Positions 1-11,559 are shown, counted from the first letter of the stretch. The stretch is 64,000 nt of DNA from Prochlorococcus sp. AG-363-N20 (GCA_003280105.1 QCFX01000004.1:1-64000); one strand, 5' to 3'. Numbers and translations: made by a program. The notes: generated from the sequence alone by a model not told the origin.

Positions 1-52
1 TCGAACGGAATGCATTAAATGCTCTGCGCAACTTTGATCAATCTGTTCAGGA

Positions 53-964
53 TTACATCGCTTCTTGAATTAATTTCATAAGCACGGGATTCACTTTTTC
101 AGGCGCTTCGTCATGTGGGCAATGACCTACACCTTGAATGATTTCTAAAGAACGAATGCAATCAAATGAGTAAAACCAACGCTTGGCTTCTTCTAGTGGT
201 TCCCATGGATCTATTTCTCCCCAAATGAGATCCACAGGAACTTTTGTTGTTAAAAGAAGCTCTTGGGCAAGGTGATCATTGAAAATATTTATGAAGCCAT
301 GAAATGCCTCGCAGGCCCCTTTTGTTTGACTAGGTCTATAGAGAATATCCAATAGATTTTGATTAATATTGTTCTCACTTGGATAGGCTTTTTTCAAAAC
401 ACTTTTGATCAGAGATGGCTTTGCTGCGTTTTTAAAGAGTTCTTGACTGAGCCATCGCTGGCTAACGAACGACTTAAGTAAAGGTCTCATTAGACGTGCT
501 CCCAATGGTTTTTCATAGAGCCTTTTGTCATCCATTGCTCTTTGAGCACAGTCGATCAAGATCAACGATGAACAGGAATTCTTAAGCAGTTGAGAAGCTC
601 TAAGCGCTACAACTCCTCCGATCGAATTACCTATAAGAATTACAGGCCTTTTAACAACTTCATTACAAAAATCAGCGACTTGATTAGCCCAAGAATCGAA
701 TCCATATGAGAAGTCTCCTTGTACTTTTTGGTTATTATTCAACCTTGCCTTTGGTTTACTACTTTCGCCGAAACCGATTAGATCTATTGCATAGCAGCTT
801 GTTATTTTCCCTAGTTCTGGTTGGTTGTGACGCCAATGCTCTTTACAGGCACCAAATCCATGGATAAGCAAAATTGCAGGGGTTGAATTTCCAGCCGAAC
901 CTGTCTTATTCCAGGCGACTTCTAATGCATCCCATTCCCACATACTTTTTTGTTTAATGGTCAC
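53..964 (-). CDS. alpha/beta hydrolase
   Basis: ORF; LLIHGFGA..HWR, GNSIGG nucleophile elbow, GVGHCPHDEAPE His motif. Confidence 0.85.
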   Translation of the reverse strand: MTIKQKSMWEWDALEVAWNKTGSAGNSTPAILLIHGFGACKEHWRHNQPELGKITSCYAIDLIGFGESSKPKARLNNNQKVQGDFSYGFDSWANQVADFCNEVVKRPVILIGNSIGGVVALRASQLLKNSCSSLILIDCAQRAMDDKRLYEKPLGARLMRPLLKSFVSQRWLSQELFKNAAKPSLIKSVLKKAYPSENNINQNLLDILYRPSQTKGACEAFHGFINIFNDHLAQELLLTTKVPVDLIWGEIDPWEPLEEAKRWFYSFDCIRSLEIIQGVGHCPHDEAPEKVNPVLMKLIQEAM

Positions 965-966
965 AT

Positions 967-2169
967 TTGGTCCTCTCAGTAAAATTGGTTGATGTTGTGG
1001 GAAGGCAGTTTCCTGGTGATATTCATAGCTTGCATTTTTCTAATGAGCTAAAAAAAGATCTGCGCAAAGCTTTGCTCGAATGGTTTGAGAATAATGGAAG
1101 GCATGATATCCCTTGGAAGTTGAAAGAGAATGGAAGTCGTCCAAATAAAGGAGAGCAATTAAGCGTTTACAAAATATGGGTTGCTGAAGTGATGCTTCAG
1201 CAAACTCAATTGCAAGTTGTTTTACCTTTTTGGAACAAGTGGATGAAGGCTTTCCCGTCCATTATTTCTTTTGCTAATGCTGATGAGCAGGAAGTTTTAT
1301 TACATTGGCAGGGCTTGGGTTATTACTCAAGAGCCAGGAGATTTCATGCGGCTGCCAAAATTATTACTAAAACAAATCGTTCTAGTGTTTTCACAGAACC
1401 TGTTGTTTGGCCACAAGATCTAGAAAGTTGGCTTGCTTTGCCTGGAATAGGTCGTACGACAGCAAATAGCATTCTTTCCTCAGCTTTTGACGCACCATTC
1501 CCTTTATTAGATGGGAATGTCAAAAGAGTGTTGTCACGTTTGATTGCAAGTCCTCAACCAACAAAAGATTGTTTGAAGGATTTGTGGGTTCTAAGTGAAA
1601 ACTTACTGGATCGTGATAACTCAAGAAACTTCAACCAGGGATTGATGGATTTAGGCGCAAAGGTTTGCAGACCTAGTAATCCAAAATGTTCTATTTGCCC
1701 TTGGCATTTTTCTTGTCTTGCGTACTCTTTTGATAATCCAGCAATTTTTCCAGTGAAGCCTGAAAAAAAAGAATTACCTTTTGAAGTGGTAGGAATAGGA
1801 GTAGTCCTGAATCAAGATGGCTATGTACTTATTGATCAGCGTCTAAATAATGGATTGTTGGGAGGTATGTGGGAGTTTCCTGGAGGTAAGCAAGAAAAAT
1901 CAGAAGCGATTCAAGAAACAATTGTACGTGAATTGCAAGAAGAATTAGGAATTGAGGTTGCAGTTGAGCAATTTTTGATCTCTTTGAATCATTCATATAC
2001 ACATAAAAAAATTCGTTTTGAGGTTTATCTTTGTAAGTGGATACATGGAGAGCCAAAACCTTTAGCCAGTCAGAAAGTTTTATGGGTGAAACCATCTGCT
2101 CTTTGTAAATATCCTTTTCCTGCAGCCAATGCAAAAATGATTAAGGCTTTGTTGGAATTTCTCCAATAG
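967..2169 (+). CDS. mutY: A/G-specific adenine glycosylase with C-terminal NUDIX-like domain
   Basis: ORF; EVMLQQTQ, LPGIGRTTA HhH, C-x6-C-x2-C-x5-C FeS loop, GGMWEFPGGK...REL.EELG; TTG start uncertain. Confidence 0.9.
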   Translation: MVLSVKLVDVVGRQFPGDIHSLHFSNELKKDLRKALLEWFENNGRHDIPWKLKENGSRPNKGEQLSVYKIWVAEVMLQQTQLQVVLPFWNKWMKAFPSIISFANADEQEVLLHWQGLGYYSRARRFHAAAKIITKTNRSSVFTEPVVWPQDLESWLALPGIGRTTANSILSSAFDAPFPLLDGNVKRVLSRLIASPQPTKDCLKDLWVLSENLLDRDNSRNFNQGLMDLGAKVCRPSNPKCSICPWHFSCLAYSFDNPAIFPVKPEKKELPFEVVGIGVVLNQDGYVLIDQRLNNGLLGGMWEFPGGKQEKSEAIQETIVRELQEELGIEVAVEQFLISLNHSYTHKKIRFEVYLCKWIHGEPKPLASQKVLWVKPSALCKYPFPAANAKMIKALLEFLQ

Positions 2170-2208
2170 AAAATTGTTCGTACTACTAGTTCAATTAGAA
2201 ATTTCTTA

Positions 2209-3249
2209 ATGGAACATAACTTGAATACTCAAATTAATCAGAAAAACTTTCCAGAAGTTATCTGTTTTGGAGAGGCACTTCTAGACAGATTAGGGCCTCT
2301 AGGCGGAGACCCAGAATGTGATAGCCCTGTAGAAGATTGCTTAGGTGGCGCTCCTGCAAATGTTGCATGTGCTTTGGCTAGGTTGGGGACCCAAGCAGCT
2401 TTTATTGGTTGTTTGGGCACAGATGAGATTGGCTCAAAGTTCAAGCATTTGATGGTTAGTCGAGATGTGGATATTCAAGGCTTACAGGTGATTGGAAGTA
2501 TTCCGACTCGGATTGTATTAGTTAGACGTGATTCAATGGGTGAAAGGTCTTTTCAGGGCTTTTCTTATGAAAAAGGTAATATCTTTGCTGATCAGCTGTT
2601 GAATATTAATGATTTAAAAGAGTCATGGGGATTAATTGCAAGTAAAGCTAGCTGGCTATTGATTGGGACAATTCCGATGGCCAGTACTGTGTCTGCAGAA
2701 GCATTATTATGGAGTGTAGAAAAAGCTTATCAAAGTGGAATAAAGATTGCTATTGATATCAATTGGAGACCAACTTTTTGGGATCCAAATAGCTCCCCAG
2801 ACAGGGCTCCCAGTAAAAGTGAGCTATTGATCATCAGGCCTATTTTAGAAAAAGCTTCTTTAATTAAATTAGCTAAGGAAGAAGCTATTTGGTTTTTTGC
2901 TACTTATGACCCTAAGCAAATTTCAGATTTGTTACCACAGAAACCGGATATAGTAGTTACTGATGGTGCGGAAACATTGCGTTGGTATGTTTCTGGTTTT
3001 TTCGGAGAAATGCAACCAATTGCACCACCAGAAATTATTGATACCACAGGAGCTGGTGATGCTTTTACAGCAGGGTTTTTGAACCAACTACTAGCTTGTC
3101 CAAAAGATTCCTTAACCTTAAAAAGTATTAATGATAGCGTCATCTTCGCTGCAGGATGTGGAGCACTTGTATGTACCGGAGCAGGCGCCATTAACCCTCA
3201 ACCCACTAAAGATCAGGTCAATGCTTTTTTGTCGGAACTTGAAGGCTGA
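2209..3249 (+). CDS. PfkB-family carbohydrate kinase (fructokinase-like)
   Basis: ORF; GGAPANVACALARLG and DTTGAGDAFTAGF motifs. Confidence 0.85.
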   Translation: MEHNLNTQINQKNFPEVICFGEALLDRLGPLGGDPECDSPVEDCLGGAPANVACALARLGTQAAFIGCLGTDEIGSKFKHLMVSRDVDIQGLQVIGSIPTRIVLVRRDSMGERSFQGFSYEKGNIFADQLLNINDLKESWGLIASKASWLLIGTIPMASTVSAEALLWSVEKAYQSGIKIAIDINWRPTFWDPNSSPDRAPSKSELLIIRPILEKASLIKLAKEEAIWFFATYDPKQISDLLPQKPDIVVTDGAETLRWYVSGFFGEMQPIAPPEIIDTTGAGDAFTAGFLNQLLACPKDSLTLKSINDSVIFAAGCGALVCTGAGAINPQPTKDQVNAFLSELEG

Positions 3250-3725
3250 GTGAGAGAAGCTATGCGACCTCCATTGTTTCGATATCGCAAGTTTATTCGC
3301 AATGCTTCAGGAACTTTGAGCTGTAATCGCTCTGACCATTCGATCACCATTAGCGCGCCTATAGCCTCTGCTTCTTCTTCTTCTTGAAGGAATAATTCAT
3401 CTGCAGATCCTGGTTCTTCCAGTCGATACAGGTCTAAATGCACTAATGGAGGCTTGCCCGTTAAGTAGTGCTGTGAAAGAGCAAAAGTTGGACTAGTTAT
3501 AGGCTCATTTATTCCAAGACTAATAGCCAGCCCTTTGACGAGAGAAGTTTTTCCTGAGCCTAAAGGCCCTTCTAATAGCAGCAATTTCAAGTCGGGAAAA
3601 TGTTTTGTAAGTCCCTTCCCTAGAGCAATTGTTTCTTCAAGGTTGCTTAGTATCCAGCATGAATCTGTAGATTGCCAAGCAATAACGTTTGGCTCTTCGG
3701 GCATCCCGTAGAGATTATTTGTCAT
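3213..3725 (-). CDS. tsaE: tRNA threonylcarbamoyladenosine biosynthesis ATPase TsaE
   Basis: [32 protein letters not shown]. Confidence 0.88.
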   Translation of the reverse strand: MTNNLYGMPEEPNVIAWQSTDSCWILSNLEETIALGKGLTKHFPDLKLLLLEGPLGSGKTSLVKGLAISLGINEPITSPTFALSQHYLTGKPPLVHLDLYRLEEPGSADELFLQEEEEAEAIGALMVIEWSERLQLKVPEALRINLRYRNNGGRIASLTQPSSSDKKALT

Positions 3726-3749
3726 TTCCCCCTAAGAGAGCTTTTAATC

Positions 3750-5180
3750 ATGGTTGCAGTGCAAACATCTCAAATCACTTTGAATGATTCTTCTGACTAC
3801 GTTGTAGCTGATTTGGATCAAGCCAGTTTTGGTCGTAAGGAATTGACGATTGCCGAAACTGAAATGCCTGGTTTGATGGCGCTTCGGGCTAAATACGGAA
3901 CCGACAAGCCACTCAAGGGTGCCTGTATTGCAGGCAGCCTTCATATGACTATTCAAACAGGGGTTCTGATTGAGACATTAGTGGCTTTAGGTGCAAAAGT
4001 TCGCTGGGCTTCTTGCAACATTTTTTCAACACAAGACCATGCGGCTGCAGCGATGGCTAAAGCAGGAATTCCAGTCTTTGCGATCAAAGGAGAGACCTTA
4101 GATGAATATTGGGCTTATACCCATCGAATTTTTGAGTGGAGTGATGGGGAAGTGCCAAATATGATTCTTGACGATGGTGGAGATGCAACTGGCTTGATAA
4201 TTCTTGGAAGTAAGGCTGAGAAAGATCTGTCAGTTCTAGATGCTCCTTCTAATGAAGAAGAAACAGCTTTATTTGCTTCTATTCGTAGAAAACTTTCAGA
4301 AGATTCAACTTTTTACTCACGCATTAAATCATCTATTCAGGGGGTTACAGAAGAGACCACAACTGGTGTTGCGCGCCTTTATCAAATGCAAAAGAGTGGC
4401 GACCTACCCTTCCCTGCAATTAATGTGAATGACTCAGTGACTAAAAGTAAGTTTGACAATCTCTATGGTTGTCGAGAGTCATTAGTTGATGGAATTAAGA
4501 GAGCTACCGATGTAATGGTTGCAGGAAAGGTTGCTTTGGTAATGGGTTATGGAGATGTTGGCAAAGGTTCAGCACAGTCTTTAAGAGGTCTTGGTGCAAC
4601 AGTTCTGGTTGCAGAGATTGATCCCATATGTGCTCTACAGGCTGCAATGGAGGGTTATCGAGTTGTTCGGCTAGATGATGTAGTGAAAGAAGTAGATATT
4701 TTTGTTACTGCAACAGGTAACTATCAAGTCATTTGTCATAAACATCTAATTCAAATGAAGGATGAAGCAATTGTTTGCAATATTGGCCATTTTGATAATG
4801 AAATTGATGTTTCATCACTGAAGAAATATCAATGGGAAAATATCAAACCCCAAGTTGATCACATAACTTTGCCAAATGGCAATAAGATTATTCTTTTAGC
4901 TGAAGGAAGGCTGGTGAATTTAGGCTGTGCAACAGGCCATCCCAGCTTTGTTATGAGTAATTCTTTCACGAACCAAGTGTTAGCTCAAATTGAGTTATTT
5001 ACAAAAGGCTCTCATTACTCAAATGAAGTATATGTTTTACCTAAGCAACTTGATGAGATGGTTGCTCGCTTACATCTCGAAAAAATAGGAGCGAATTTAA
5101 CAGAGCTAACAATGGATCAGGCTAAATATATAAATGTTCCAGTTGAGGGACCTTACAAGGCAACGCACTATCGTTATTAA
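3750..5180 (+). CDS. ahcY: adenosylhomocysteinase
   Basis: ORF trimmed to [32 protein letters not shown]-terminal YKATHYRY. Confidence 0.95.
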   Translation: MVAVQTSQITLNDSSDYVVADLDQASFGRKELTIAETEMPGLMALRAKYGTDKPLKGACIAGSLHMTIQTGVLIETLVALGAKVRWASCNIFSTQDHAAAAMAKAGIPVFAIKGETLDEYWAYTHRIFEWSDGEVPNMILDDGGDATGLIILGSKAEKDLSVLDAPSNEEETALFASIRRKLSEDSTFYSRIKSSIQGVTEETTTGVARLYQMQKSGDLPFPAINVNDSVTKSKFDNLYGCRESLVDGIKRATDVMVAGKVALVMGYGDVGKGSAQSLRGLGATVLVAEIDPICALQAAMEGYRVVRLDDVVKEVDIFVTATGNYQVICHKHLIQMKDEAIVCNIGHFDNEIDVSSLKKYQWENIKPQVDHITLPNGNKIILLAEGRLVNLGCATGHPSFVMSNSFTNQVLAQIELFTKGSHYSNEVYVLPKQLDEMVARLHLEKIGANLTELTMDQAKYINVPVEGPYKATHYRY

Positions 5181-5235
5181 TCAAATAAAATTAATCAAAG
5201 CTTATCCTGCTTAAAAGTTTTTAATTCACATATTA

Positions 5236-5895
5236 ATGGCTATAACAGATCAAATTAGCAATTTGCCTGACTTAATCGGCAAAGCTGTAGAGGCTAATCA
5301 ATTAATAGGATATAGCGCGATTTTACTGGCAATGTTTCTGGAAAATCTCTTTCCACCTATCCCTTCTGAGATAATCATGCCATTAGGTGGATTTTACGTT
5401 CAGCAGGGACAATTGCACTTTTTCCCAGTTGTTCTTGCTGGACTGATTGGCACTGTGTTGGGTGCATTCCCATGGTATGGAATAGGTCGATTAGTTAATG
5501 AAGAAAAAATTGAATTATGGCTTAAAAAAAATGGAAAGTGGATTGGTATCAGCCCTAATGAATTAGGAAGGAGTCGTAGATGGTTTAGTCGCTATGGAAC
5601 CGCACTTGTTTTTTGGGGGCGTTTGGTTCCTGGTATTAGAACTTTGATTTCTGTACCAGCAGGCATTGAATTAATGCCTATCTTTCCTTTCATTATTTGG
5701 ACTACAGCAGGGAGTTTAATATGGACATTGTTATTAACTACAGCAGGATTTTTTCTTGGTGAAAGTTATAGTAATGTTGAACTCTTGATTGATCCTTTCT
5801 CGAAGGGAATCAAAGTGGTTTTGATTGTTATATTTATATCTTCATTGGTTTGGGTCGGGATACGTGTTTGGCGTAGCAGAAAATCTAGAAATTGA
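5236..5895 (+). CDS. DedA-family membrane protein
   Basis: ORF; FLENLFPPIPSEIIMPLGG, GRLVPGIRTLISVPAG. Confidence 0.85.
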   Translation: MAITDQISNLPDLIGKAVEANQLIGYSAILLAMFLENLFPPIPSEIIMPLGGFYVQQGQLHFFPVVLAGLIGTVLGAFPWYGIGRLVNEEKIELWLKKNGKWIGISPNELGRSRRWFSRYGTALVFWGRLVPGIRTLISVPAGIELMPIFPFIIWTTAGSLIWTLLLTTAGFFLGESYSNVELLIDPFSKGIKVVLIVIFISSLVWVGIRVWRSRKSRN

Positions 5896-5898
5896 TCT

Positions 5899-6324
5899 CT
5901 AAAAGGGAATTTCTTCTTCATTAGGGCCATTCGCTAGAGGTCTTTCATTATTAAAACCCCCAGATTCTGCATCTTTTTTGGATCCCAGTAGTTCCAACCT
6001 ATCTACTCGAACTACAGGCTTGCTTCTCCCTTCTCCAGTGTTTCTATCTGTCCAAGTGTCCATTTTGAAGCTACCGATAATTCCAATTAAGGATCCTTTT
6101 TTTACATAATCTGCGGCGACTTGTGCTTGTTTGCCCCAAATTTCAAGGTTGAACCAATCAGGTTCTTCATCTCTACCTCGACGATTCACGGCCATAGTCA
6201 AGTTTGCTACTACGCTGCCAGATTCGAAATAACGAACTTCAGGATCTCTGCCTGCTCTTCCGACAAGACTGACTGAATTAACTCCCAATTGATAGCTCCT
6301 AAAAGGTTGATATGGCCTAATCAT
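5899..6324 (-). CDS. ssb: single-stranded DNA-binding protein
   Basis: ORF; NSVSLVGRAGRDPEVRYFESG, OB-fold pattern, acidic tail EEEIPF. Confidence 0.9.
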   Translation of the reverse strand: MIRPYQPFRSYQLGVNSVSLVGRAGRDPEVRYFESGSVVANLTMAVNRRGRDEEPDWFNLEIWGKQAQVAADYVKKGSLIGIIGSFKMDTWTDRNTGEGRSKPVVRVDRLELLGSKKDAESGGFNNERPLANGPNEEEIPF

Positions 6325-6430
6325 CTAGCAAATAATTGGAACTGGCGTGCAAGGAGTTCAAGACTCTTCGTTAGAAGTAACAAGAGACTGAACGGAATGC
6401 CCCTATGATTCCGCGAAAAGAGGAATTTCT

Positions 6431-7483
6431 GTGTTTTTAAGCCGCTTTAAATTTTCTCGTGATATTGGCATCGATCTGGGGACGGCAAATACCTTGATTT
6501 ATGTTTCCGGCAAGGGAATTGTTCTTCAAGAGCCTTCTGTTGTGGCGATGGATTTAGAGGAGGGAGTGCCGATGGCAGTAGGCGATGATGCGAAGTTGAT
6601 GTTAGGACGTACTCCGGGCAATATTCGAGCTGTAAGACCTCTTCGTGATGGCGTAATTGCTGACTTCGATGCTGCTGAGCAGATGCTTAAAAGCTTTATT
6701 CAAAAATGTAATGAAGGCAGAGGGATTATTTCTCCTCGACTTGTTGTTGGTATCCCAAGCGGTGTTACAGGAGTAGAGCGAAGGGCTGTTCGCGAGGCTG
6801 GTATGGCTGGGGCCAGAGAAGTGCACTTAATAGATGAACCAGTTGCAGCTGCAATTGGTGCTTCTCTTCCAGTGACTGAGCCAATAGGCACAATGATTGT
6901 TGATATAGGCGGCGGAACCACCGAAGTCGCTGTTCTTAGTTTGGGTGGAACAGTTTTGAGTGAGTCCGTTCGTGTAGCCGGTGATGAAATAAATGACTCA
7001 ATTGCAACCTATTTGAAAAAAGTCCACAACTTGGTTGTTGGAGAACGAACTGCAGAAGATATAAAGATCCGTATTGGATCGGCGTTTCCTGACGATGAAT
7101 ACGATTTGAAATCTATGGATGTCCGTGGCTTGCACTTGCTTTCAGGCCTGCCTCGCTCTATCAACCTACAGGCAGGCGATTTGAGAGAAGCAATGGCTGA
7201 GCCTCTCAACAAAATCGTAGAAGCTGTAAAAAGAACCCTTGAGAGAACTCCACCTGAACTCGCAGCAGACATTGCCGATAGAGGAATCATGCTTGCAGGA
7301 GGAGGGGCATTAGTAAGAGGTATTAGTGATTTGGTCAGCCATGAAACAGGAATATTCACTCATGTAGCTGAAGATCCTCTGCTTTGTGTTGTTAATGGTT
7401 GTGGCCAGGTTTTAGAGGACTTCAAACGTCTCAGAAGAGTTTTGGATACCCCTGATTTTGCGCGCAATTTAGTTTCAGATTGA
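6431..7483 (+). CDS. mreB: rod shape-determining protein MreB
   Basis: ORF; DIGIDLGTANTLIYV, GGGTTEVAV. Confidence 0.95.
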   Translation: MFLSRFKFSRDIGIDLGTANTLIYVSGKGIVLQEPSVVAMDLEEGVPMAVGDDAKLMLGRTPGNIRAVRPLRDGVIADFDAAEQMLKSFIQKCNEGRGIISPRLVVGIPSGVTGVERRAVREAGMAGAREVHLIDEPVAAAIGASLPVTEPIGTMIVDIGGGTTEVAVLSLGGTVLSESVRVAGDEINDSIATYLKKVHNLVVGERTAEDIKIRIGSAFPDDEYDLKSMDVRGLHLLSGLPRSINLQAGDLREAMAEPLNKIVEAVKRTLERTPPELAADIADRGIMLAGGGALVRGISDLVSHETGIFTHVAEDPLLCVVNGCGQVLEDFKRLRRVLDTPDFARNLVSD

Positions 7484-7488
7484 TTTAA

Positions 7489-8235
7489 ATGGAGGGAGGC
7501 CCAGGACTGGCAACCTTGCGTTGGCGTTTTTTGCGCAAGCTTTGGCCTTGGTTTTTTCTTATAGGCTTATTAGGCCTAATTCGTTGGAGCAAAGGTTCAG
7601 GCTTTGCTGATTTTTATGCAGTTATGAAAAGGCCTTTTTGGCCTGGACCAGCTCAGCGAGAGTGGGTAGAGAAAGCAGTTCAATTAGAGCAGCAAGTCAA
7701 ACTCAAATTGTTAGAGGAAGACAACCAGCGATTGAGAAAACTGCTTTCGCTGCAAAATTCTTCAGTAGATGGAATAGTTTCAGCTCCAGTTATTTCTCGC
7801 TACTCCAAAGGGTGGTGGCAACAGCTTCAGCTTGGGCAAGGATCAATAAGTGGAATCTCTGTGGGAGATGCTGTCCTTGGGCCGGGTGGATTATTAGGAG
7901 TTATTCACAGTGTGACCCCTACCACAGCTCGAGTTCGATTGCTCACTGCGCATGCGAGTCGGATAGGTGTTTGGGTTATTCAAGCTAAAAGTCATGGGGT
8001 TTTAGTAGGTATGGGTACTACTCGTCCTCAATTAAATTTTTTAGTTAAAGATCCAAAAGTGAAGCCTGGTGATCTTGTGAGTACTTCTCCTGCAAGTACC
8101 ATTCTTCCTCCAAATTTGCCTATAGGAGTAATTCAAACAATTAATAATCAAGCATTGCCAGCACCTACTGCGACCGTGCAATTAATTGCCCCTTCAGAGG
8201 CTATCGACTGGGTCCAGGTCAAGAAGTCCTCATGA
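7489..8235 (+). CDS. mreC: rod shape-determining protein MreC
   Basis: ORF; position after mreB, N-terminal TM/coiled coil, MreC-like C-terminal domain. Confidence 0.85.
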   Translation: MEGGPGLATLRWRFLRKLWPWFFLIGLLGLIRWSKGSGFADFYAVMKRPFWPGPAQREWVEKAVQLEQQVKLKLLEEDNQRLRKLLSLQNSSVDGIVSAPVISRYSKGWWQQLQLGQGSISGISVGDAVLGPGGLLGVIHSVTPTTARVRLLTAHASRIGVWVIQAKSHGVLVGMGTTRPQLNFLVKDPKVKPGDLVSTSPASTILPPNLPIGVIQTINNQALPAPTATVQLIAPSEAIDWVQVKKSS

Positions 8236-8738
8236 TTAGGCGCAAGGGCATATTTCTTGTGATTTGTTCAGGGTTAATTGTCCCTTTGTTGACCTATGTA
8301 TCTCCTGGTTGGCTTGCTATTTCTGGCATAGCTCCTTCTTGGGGGATCCTTTGGTTAATGCCATGGGCGCTAGAAGCAGGCCCTTGGGCTGGTGTAATTG
8401 CTGGTCTATGTTTAGCTTTGGCATTGGATTCATTAACTATTGGGCTCCCATCTCACTTGCCTTCACTTGTCTTATTAGGCTTTATTTGGGGTCGTCTTGG
8501 AAGCAGAATTACGCCTATTCAAGGCAGCTTGAATTTTGGCTTTATAGCTTTATTAGGGACTTTTTTATCGGGTTTGATTTTTTGGTTGCAAGTATCTTTA
8601 TACCAAAAGGATGCAATAAACTCGCTCGTTAATGCTTGGAGTATTCATACTATTTTGGCAGAAACGATTATGACAGCATTAATTGCACCAATTATTAGTA
8701 CATGGCTACTTGCCTTTTTTAAAACTTGCAGAAATTAA
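8232..8738 (+). CDS. mreD: MreD-like membrane protein
   Basis: ORF; hydrophobic, overlaps mreC stop, operon position. Confidence 0.65.
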   Translation: MIRRKGIFLVICSGLIVPLLTYVSPGWLAISGIAPSWGILWLMPWALEAGPWAGVIAGLCLALALDSLTIGLPSHLPSLVLLGFIWGRLGSRITPIQGSLNFGFIALLGTFLSGLIFWLQVSLYQKDAINSLVNAWSIHTILAETIMTALIAPIISTWLLAFFKTCRN

Positions 8739-9075
8739 AAACAAATCAATCGAAATTATATTTCTATTTAAACTTTTTGAATGAAGCTTTTTTAAATGTT
8801 GAGAACTCAATTTTTAGATCTGTGAGATTCTTTATGAATTTTTCGATTTTAACTAATTAGGCGGTATCTCCTTGCGAAGAAATATGTATTAGCAAACTGA
8901 AGTCTTAACTTTTGAAGAAGATTCACTGCAAGAAATGGCCAGAAACTGCTTGCCAGTTGAATAATCACGAAAGGGAGTGATCATTTATACAGACCGGATT
9001 TCTGAAAATTTAAGCAAAAATGCTTAAGTAGAAATACTTTAAAAACCTTAAAAAAAACAAAAAACTCCTCTAATT

Positions 9076-9100
9076 GGGCCCGAAGAGGGCCTTTTCTTTT
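9076..9100 (+). terminator. candidate intrinsic terminator or attenuator upstream of the response regulator
   Basis: ggccc(9077-9081)-gaaga-gggcc(9087-9091) hairpin followed by ttttctttt. Confidence 0.6.
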
Positions 9101-9126
9101 GAGGTGGAAGGTTATGGTTACTTTTC

Positions 9127-9954
9127 TTGACGAGGAATTTAGTCATGCCAAGGGGAGGTGCATCAGAGCTTAAAAGCGATGATGGATCTGTTGTGAAGGC
9201 ACCAAAGAATCCCAAGGCAACGATCCTTGTTGTTGATGATGAGCCTGCTGTCCTTCGAGTACTTATGACTCGACTTCAATTAGCAGGGTATCGAGTTATA
9301 TCTGCTGAAAATGGTGAACAAGCTATAGAGGTTTTTCATGACGAGTCACCTGATTTAGTAGTCCTTGATGTCATGTTGCCAAAGCTTGATGGCTTTGCGG
9401 TATGTCGGCGGCTGAGAGCAGAATCTTGTGTTCCAATCATTTTTTTAACTGCCCTTGAAGCTATTTCTGAAAGAGTTGCTGGGCTTGATCTGGGGGCAGA
9501 TGATTATCTTTCCAAGCCTTTTAGTCCAAAAGAACTTGAGACAAGAATTGCAACCATTTTGCGCAGAATGGGACCAGGGGCTGCAGTAGCAGAACCAAGA
9601 GAATTACCTGTAGGTCAAGGTGTTATGCGGTTAGGGGATTTAGTAGTAGATACAAATCGAAGACAAGTTAGTCGCGCAGGGGACCGAATTGGATTGACTT
9701 ATACGGAGTTCAGCTTGCTTGAACTTTTATTTAGAGAGCCTGGTCGTGTGGTTCCAAGAGCTGAAATTCTTGAACAATTATGGGGATATCCACCACGCAG
9801 AGCAGCAGATTTAAGAGTGGTCGATGTTTATGTAGCTCGTCTTAGAGGAAAGCTGGAGCCTGACCCGCGTAATCCTGAGCTTATTCTTACTGTGCGTGGA
9901 ATCGGGTATGCATCTCAGCGCTTAGGAGAATTTCCTTCAGCCATAGCTAGTTGA
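9127..9954 (+). CDS. rpaB: OmpR/PhoB-type response regulator, RpaB (Ycf27)-like
   Basis: ORF; ILVVDDE receiver, LTALEAISERVAGLDLGADDY, winged-helix C-terminus; rpaB vs rpaA assignment from memory. Confidence 0.6.
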   Translation: MTRNLVMPRGGASELKSDDGSVVKAPKNPKATILVVDDEPAVLRVLMTRLQLAGYRVISAENGEQAIEVFHDESPDLVVLDVMLPKLDGFAVCRRLRAESCVPIIFLTALEAISERVAGLDLGADDYLSKPFSPKELETRIATILRRMGPGAAVAEPRELPVGQGVMRLGDLVVDTNRRQVSRAGDRIGLTYTEFSLLELLFREPGRVVPRAEILEQLWGYPPRRAADLRVVDVYVARLRGKLEPDPRNPELILTVRGIGYASQRLGEFPSAIAS

Positions 9955-10026
9955 TCAAGATATTTCGTTAATTGCTTTAAATGGCCATCTAAAGTCAAGA
10001 TGTCGCATGTTTTCTAGTCTTTAATT

Positions 10027-11538
10027 TTGTCTGAATTACGTGAGGTTCGTCTTGAAAAGGCGCAAGTCTTGGAAGGTTTAGGGCAAGGGCCTTACTCCCT
10101 GAAGTATTCAATTACTCACAAATCAGCGGAATTGCAGATTGCACATAAAGATCTTCCTAATGGCGAGGAGCGAAAAGTTGAAATCTCAATTGCTGGAAGG
10201 GTTATTTCAAGGCGAGTAATGGGAAAACTTGCGTTTTTTACACTTGCGGATGAATCAGGCACTATTCAGCTTTATTTAGAGAAAAAATTTCTTGAAGAGC
10301 AGGCCCCAGAAGTCAATGGATATAGCCTTTTTAAACAATTAACTGAACTGGTTGATTCAGGAGATTGGATAGGGGTTAAAGGTATTTTGCGAAGGACAGA
10401 TCGTGGAGAGTTGTCTGTCAAAGTTGAATCTTGGCAAATGCTTTCCAAGGCTTTACAACCATTGCCGGACAAATGGCATGGACTCGCTGATATCGAGAAG
10501 CGATACAGGCAAAGGTATCTAGACCTCATTGTTTCTCCGAATTCTCGAGAAACCTTCCGCAAAAGAGCATTAATGGTGAGTGCAATTCGACGATGGCTTG
10601 ACGATCGTGATTTCCTCGAAATTGAAACACCAGTTCTTCAATCAGAAGCAGGTGGTGCAGATGCTCGGCCATTTATTACTCATCACAACACACTCGATTT
10701 GCCTCTATATCTTCGAATTGCAACCGAGTTGCATTTGAAAAGGCTTGTTGTAGGTGGTTTTGAACGTGTATATGAACTTGGACGCATTTTTAGAAATGAA
10801 GGAATTAGTACACGTCACAATCCTGAATTCACTTCGGTTGAGGTTTATCAGGCTTTTGCCGATTACATAGACATGATGAATATGACTGAAAATATGATTT
10901 CAGCAGTATGTCGGCAACTACTTGGTAAAACCAAAATTACATATCAGGGAAATGAAATTGATTTAACACCCCCATGGAGAAGGGTAACTATGCACGATTT
11001 GGTTCTTGAGGCTACGGGTTTGGATTTCTCAACTTTTCAAAACCGCGCTGTTGCTGCTTTGGCTATGAATAATGTGGGTTTAGAAGCGCCTAAGAAAGCC
11101 GATAGTGTTGGGAGATTGCTAAATGAAGCTTTTGAACAAGCTGTAGAAAATAAATTGATTCAACCAACTTTTGTAACTGATTATCCAATCGAAATTTCTC
11201 CTTTAGCAAGAGAACATAGAACCAAAAAAGGCTTGGTAGAGAGATTTGAACTTTTTATTGCAGGTCGTGAAACTGCCAATGCTTTTAGTGAGTTGATTGA
11301 CCCTGTTGACCAACGCAATCGACTTGAAAATCAACAGGAACGAAGACGCTCTGGGGATCTAGAGGCGCAAGGAGTTGATGAAGATTTTCTGAATGCTTTA
11401 GAAGTTGGGATGCCACCAACTGGAGGCCTGGGTATAGGAATTGATCGCCTGGTAATGCTTTTGACCGATAGTCAATCGATTAGAGATGTGATTGCTTTCC
11501 CATTATTAAGGCCCGAGATAAATACTCAGCCTTCCTAA
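10027..11538 (+). CDS. lysS: lysyl-tRNA synthetase (class II)
   Basis: ORF; OB-fold plus [17 protein letters not shown] and [10 protein letters not shown]. Confidence 0.93.
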   Translation: MSELREVRLEKAQVLEGLGQGPYSLKYSITHKSAELQIAHKDLPNGEERKVEISIAGRVISRRVMGKLAFFTLADESGTIQLYLEKKFLEEQAPEVNGYSLFKQLTELVDSGDWIGVKGILRRTDRGELSVKVESWQMLSKALQPLPDKWHGLADIEKRYRQRYLDLIVSPNSRETFRKRALMVSAIRRWLDDRDFLEIETPVLQSEAGGADARPFITHHNTLDLPLYLRIATELHLKRLVVGGFERVYELGRIFRNEGISTRHNPEFTSVEVYQAFADYIDMMNMTENMISAVCRQLLGKTKITYQGNEIDLTPPWRRVTMHDLVLEATGLDFSTFQNRAVAALAMNNVGLEAPKKADSVGRLLNEAFEQAVENKLIQPTFVTDYPIEISPLAREHRTKKGLVERFELFIAGRETANAFSELIDPVDQRNRLENQQERRRSGDLEAQGVDEDFLNALEVGMPPTGGLGIGIDRLVMLLTDSQSIRDVIAFPLLRPEINTQPS

Positions 11539-11559
11539 TTGGCCCATCAAAGTGGATAA

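Noticed and set aside
3361-3390. cttcttcttcttctt microsatellite-like tract
   Set aside because: Encodes the acidic EEEEE stretch within tsaE; no evidence for phase-variation function.
6602-7359. Minus-strand ORFs opposite mreB
   Set aside because: Shadow ORFs of a conserved gene.
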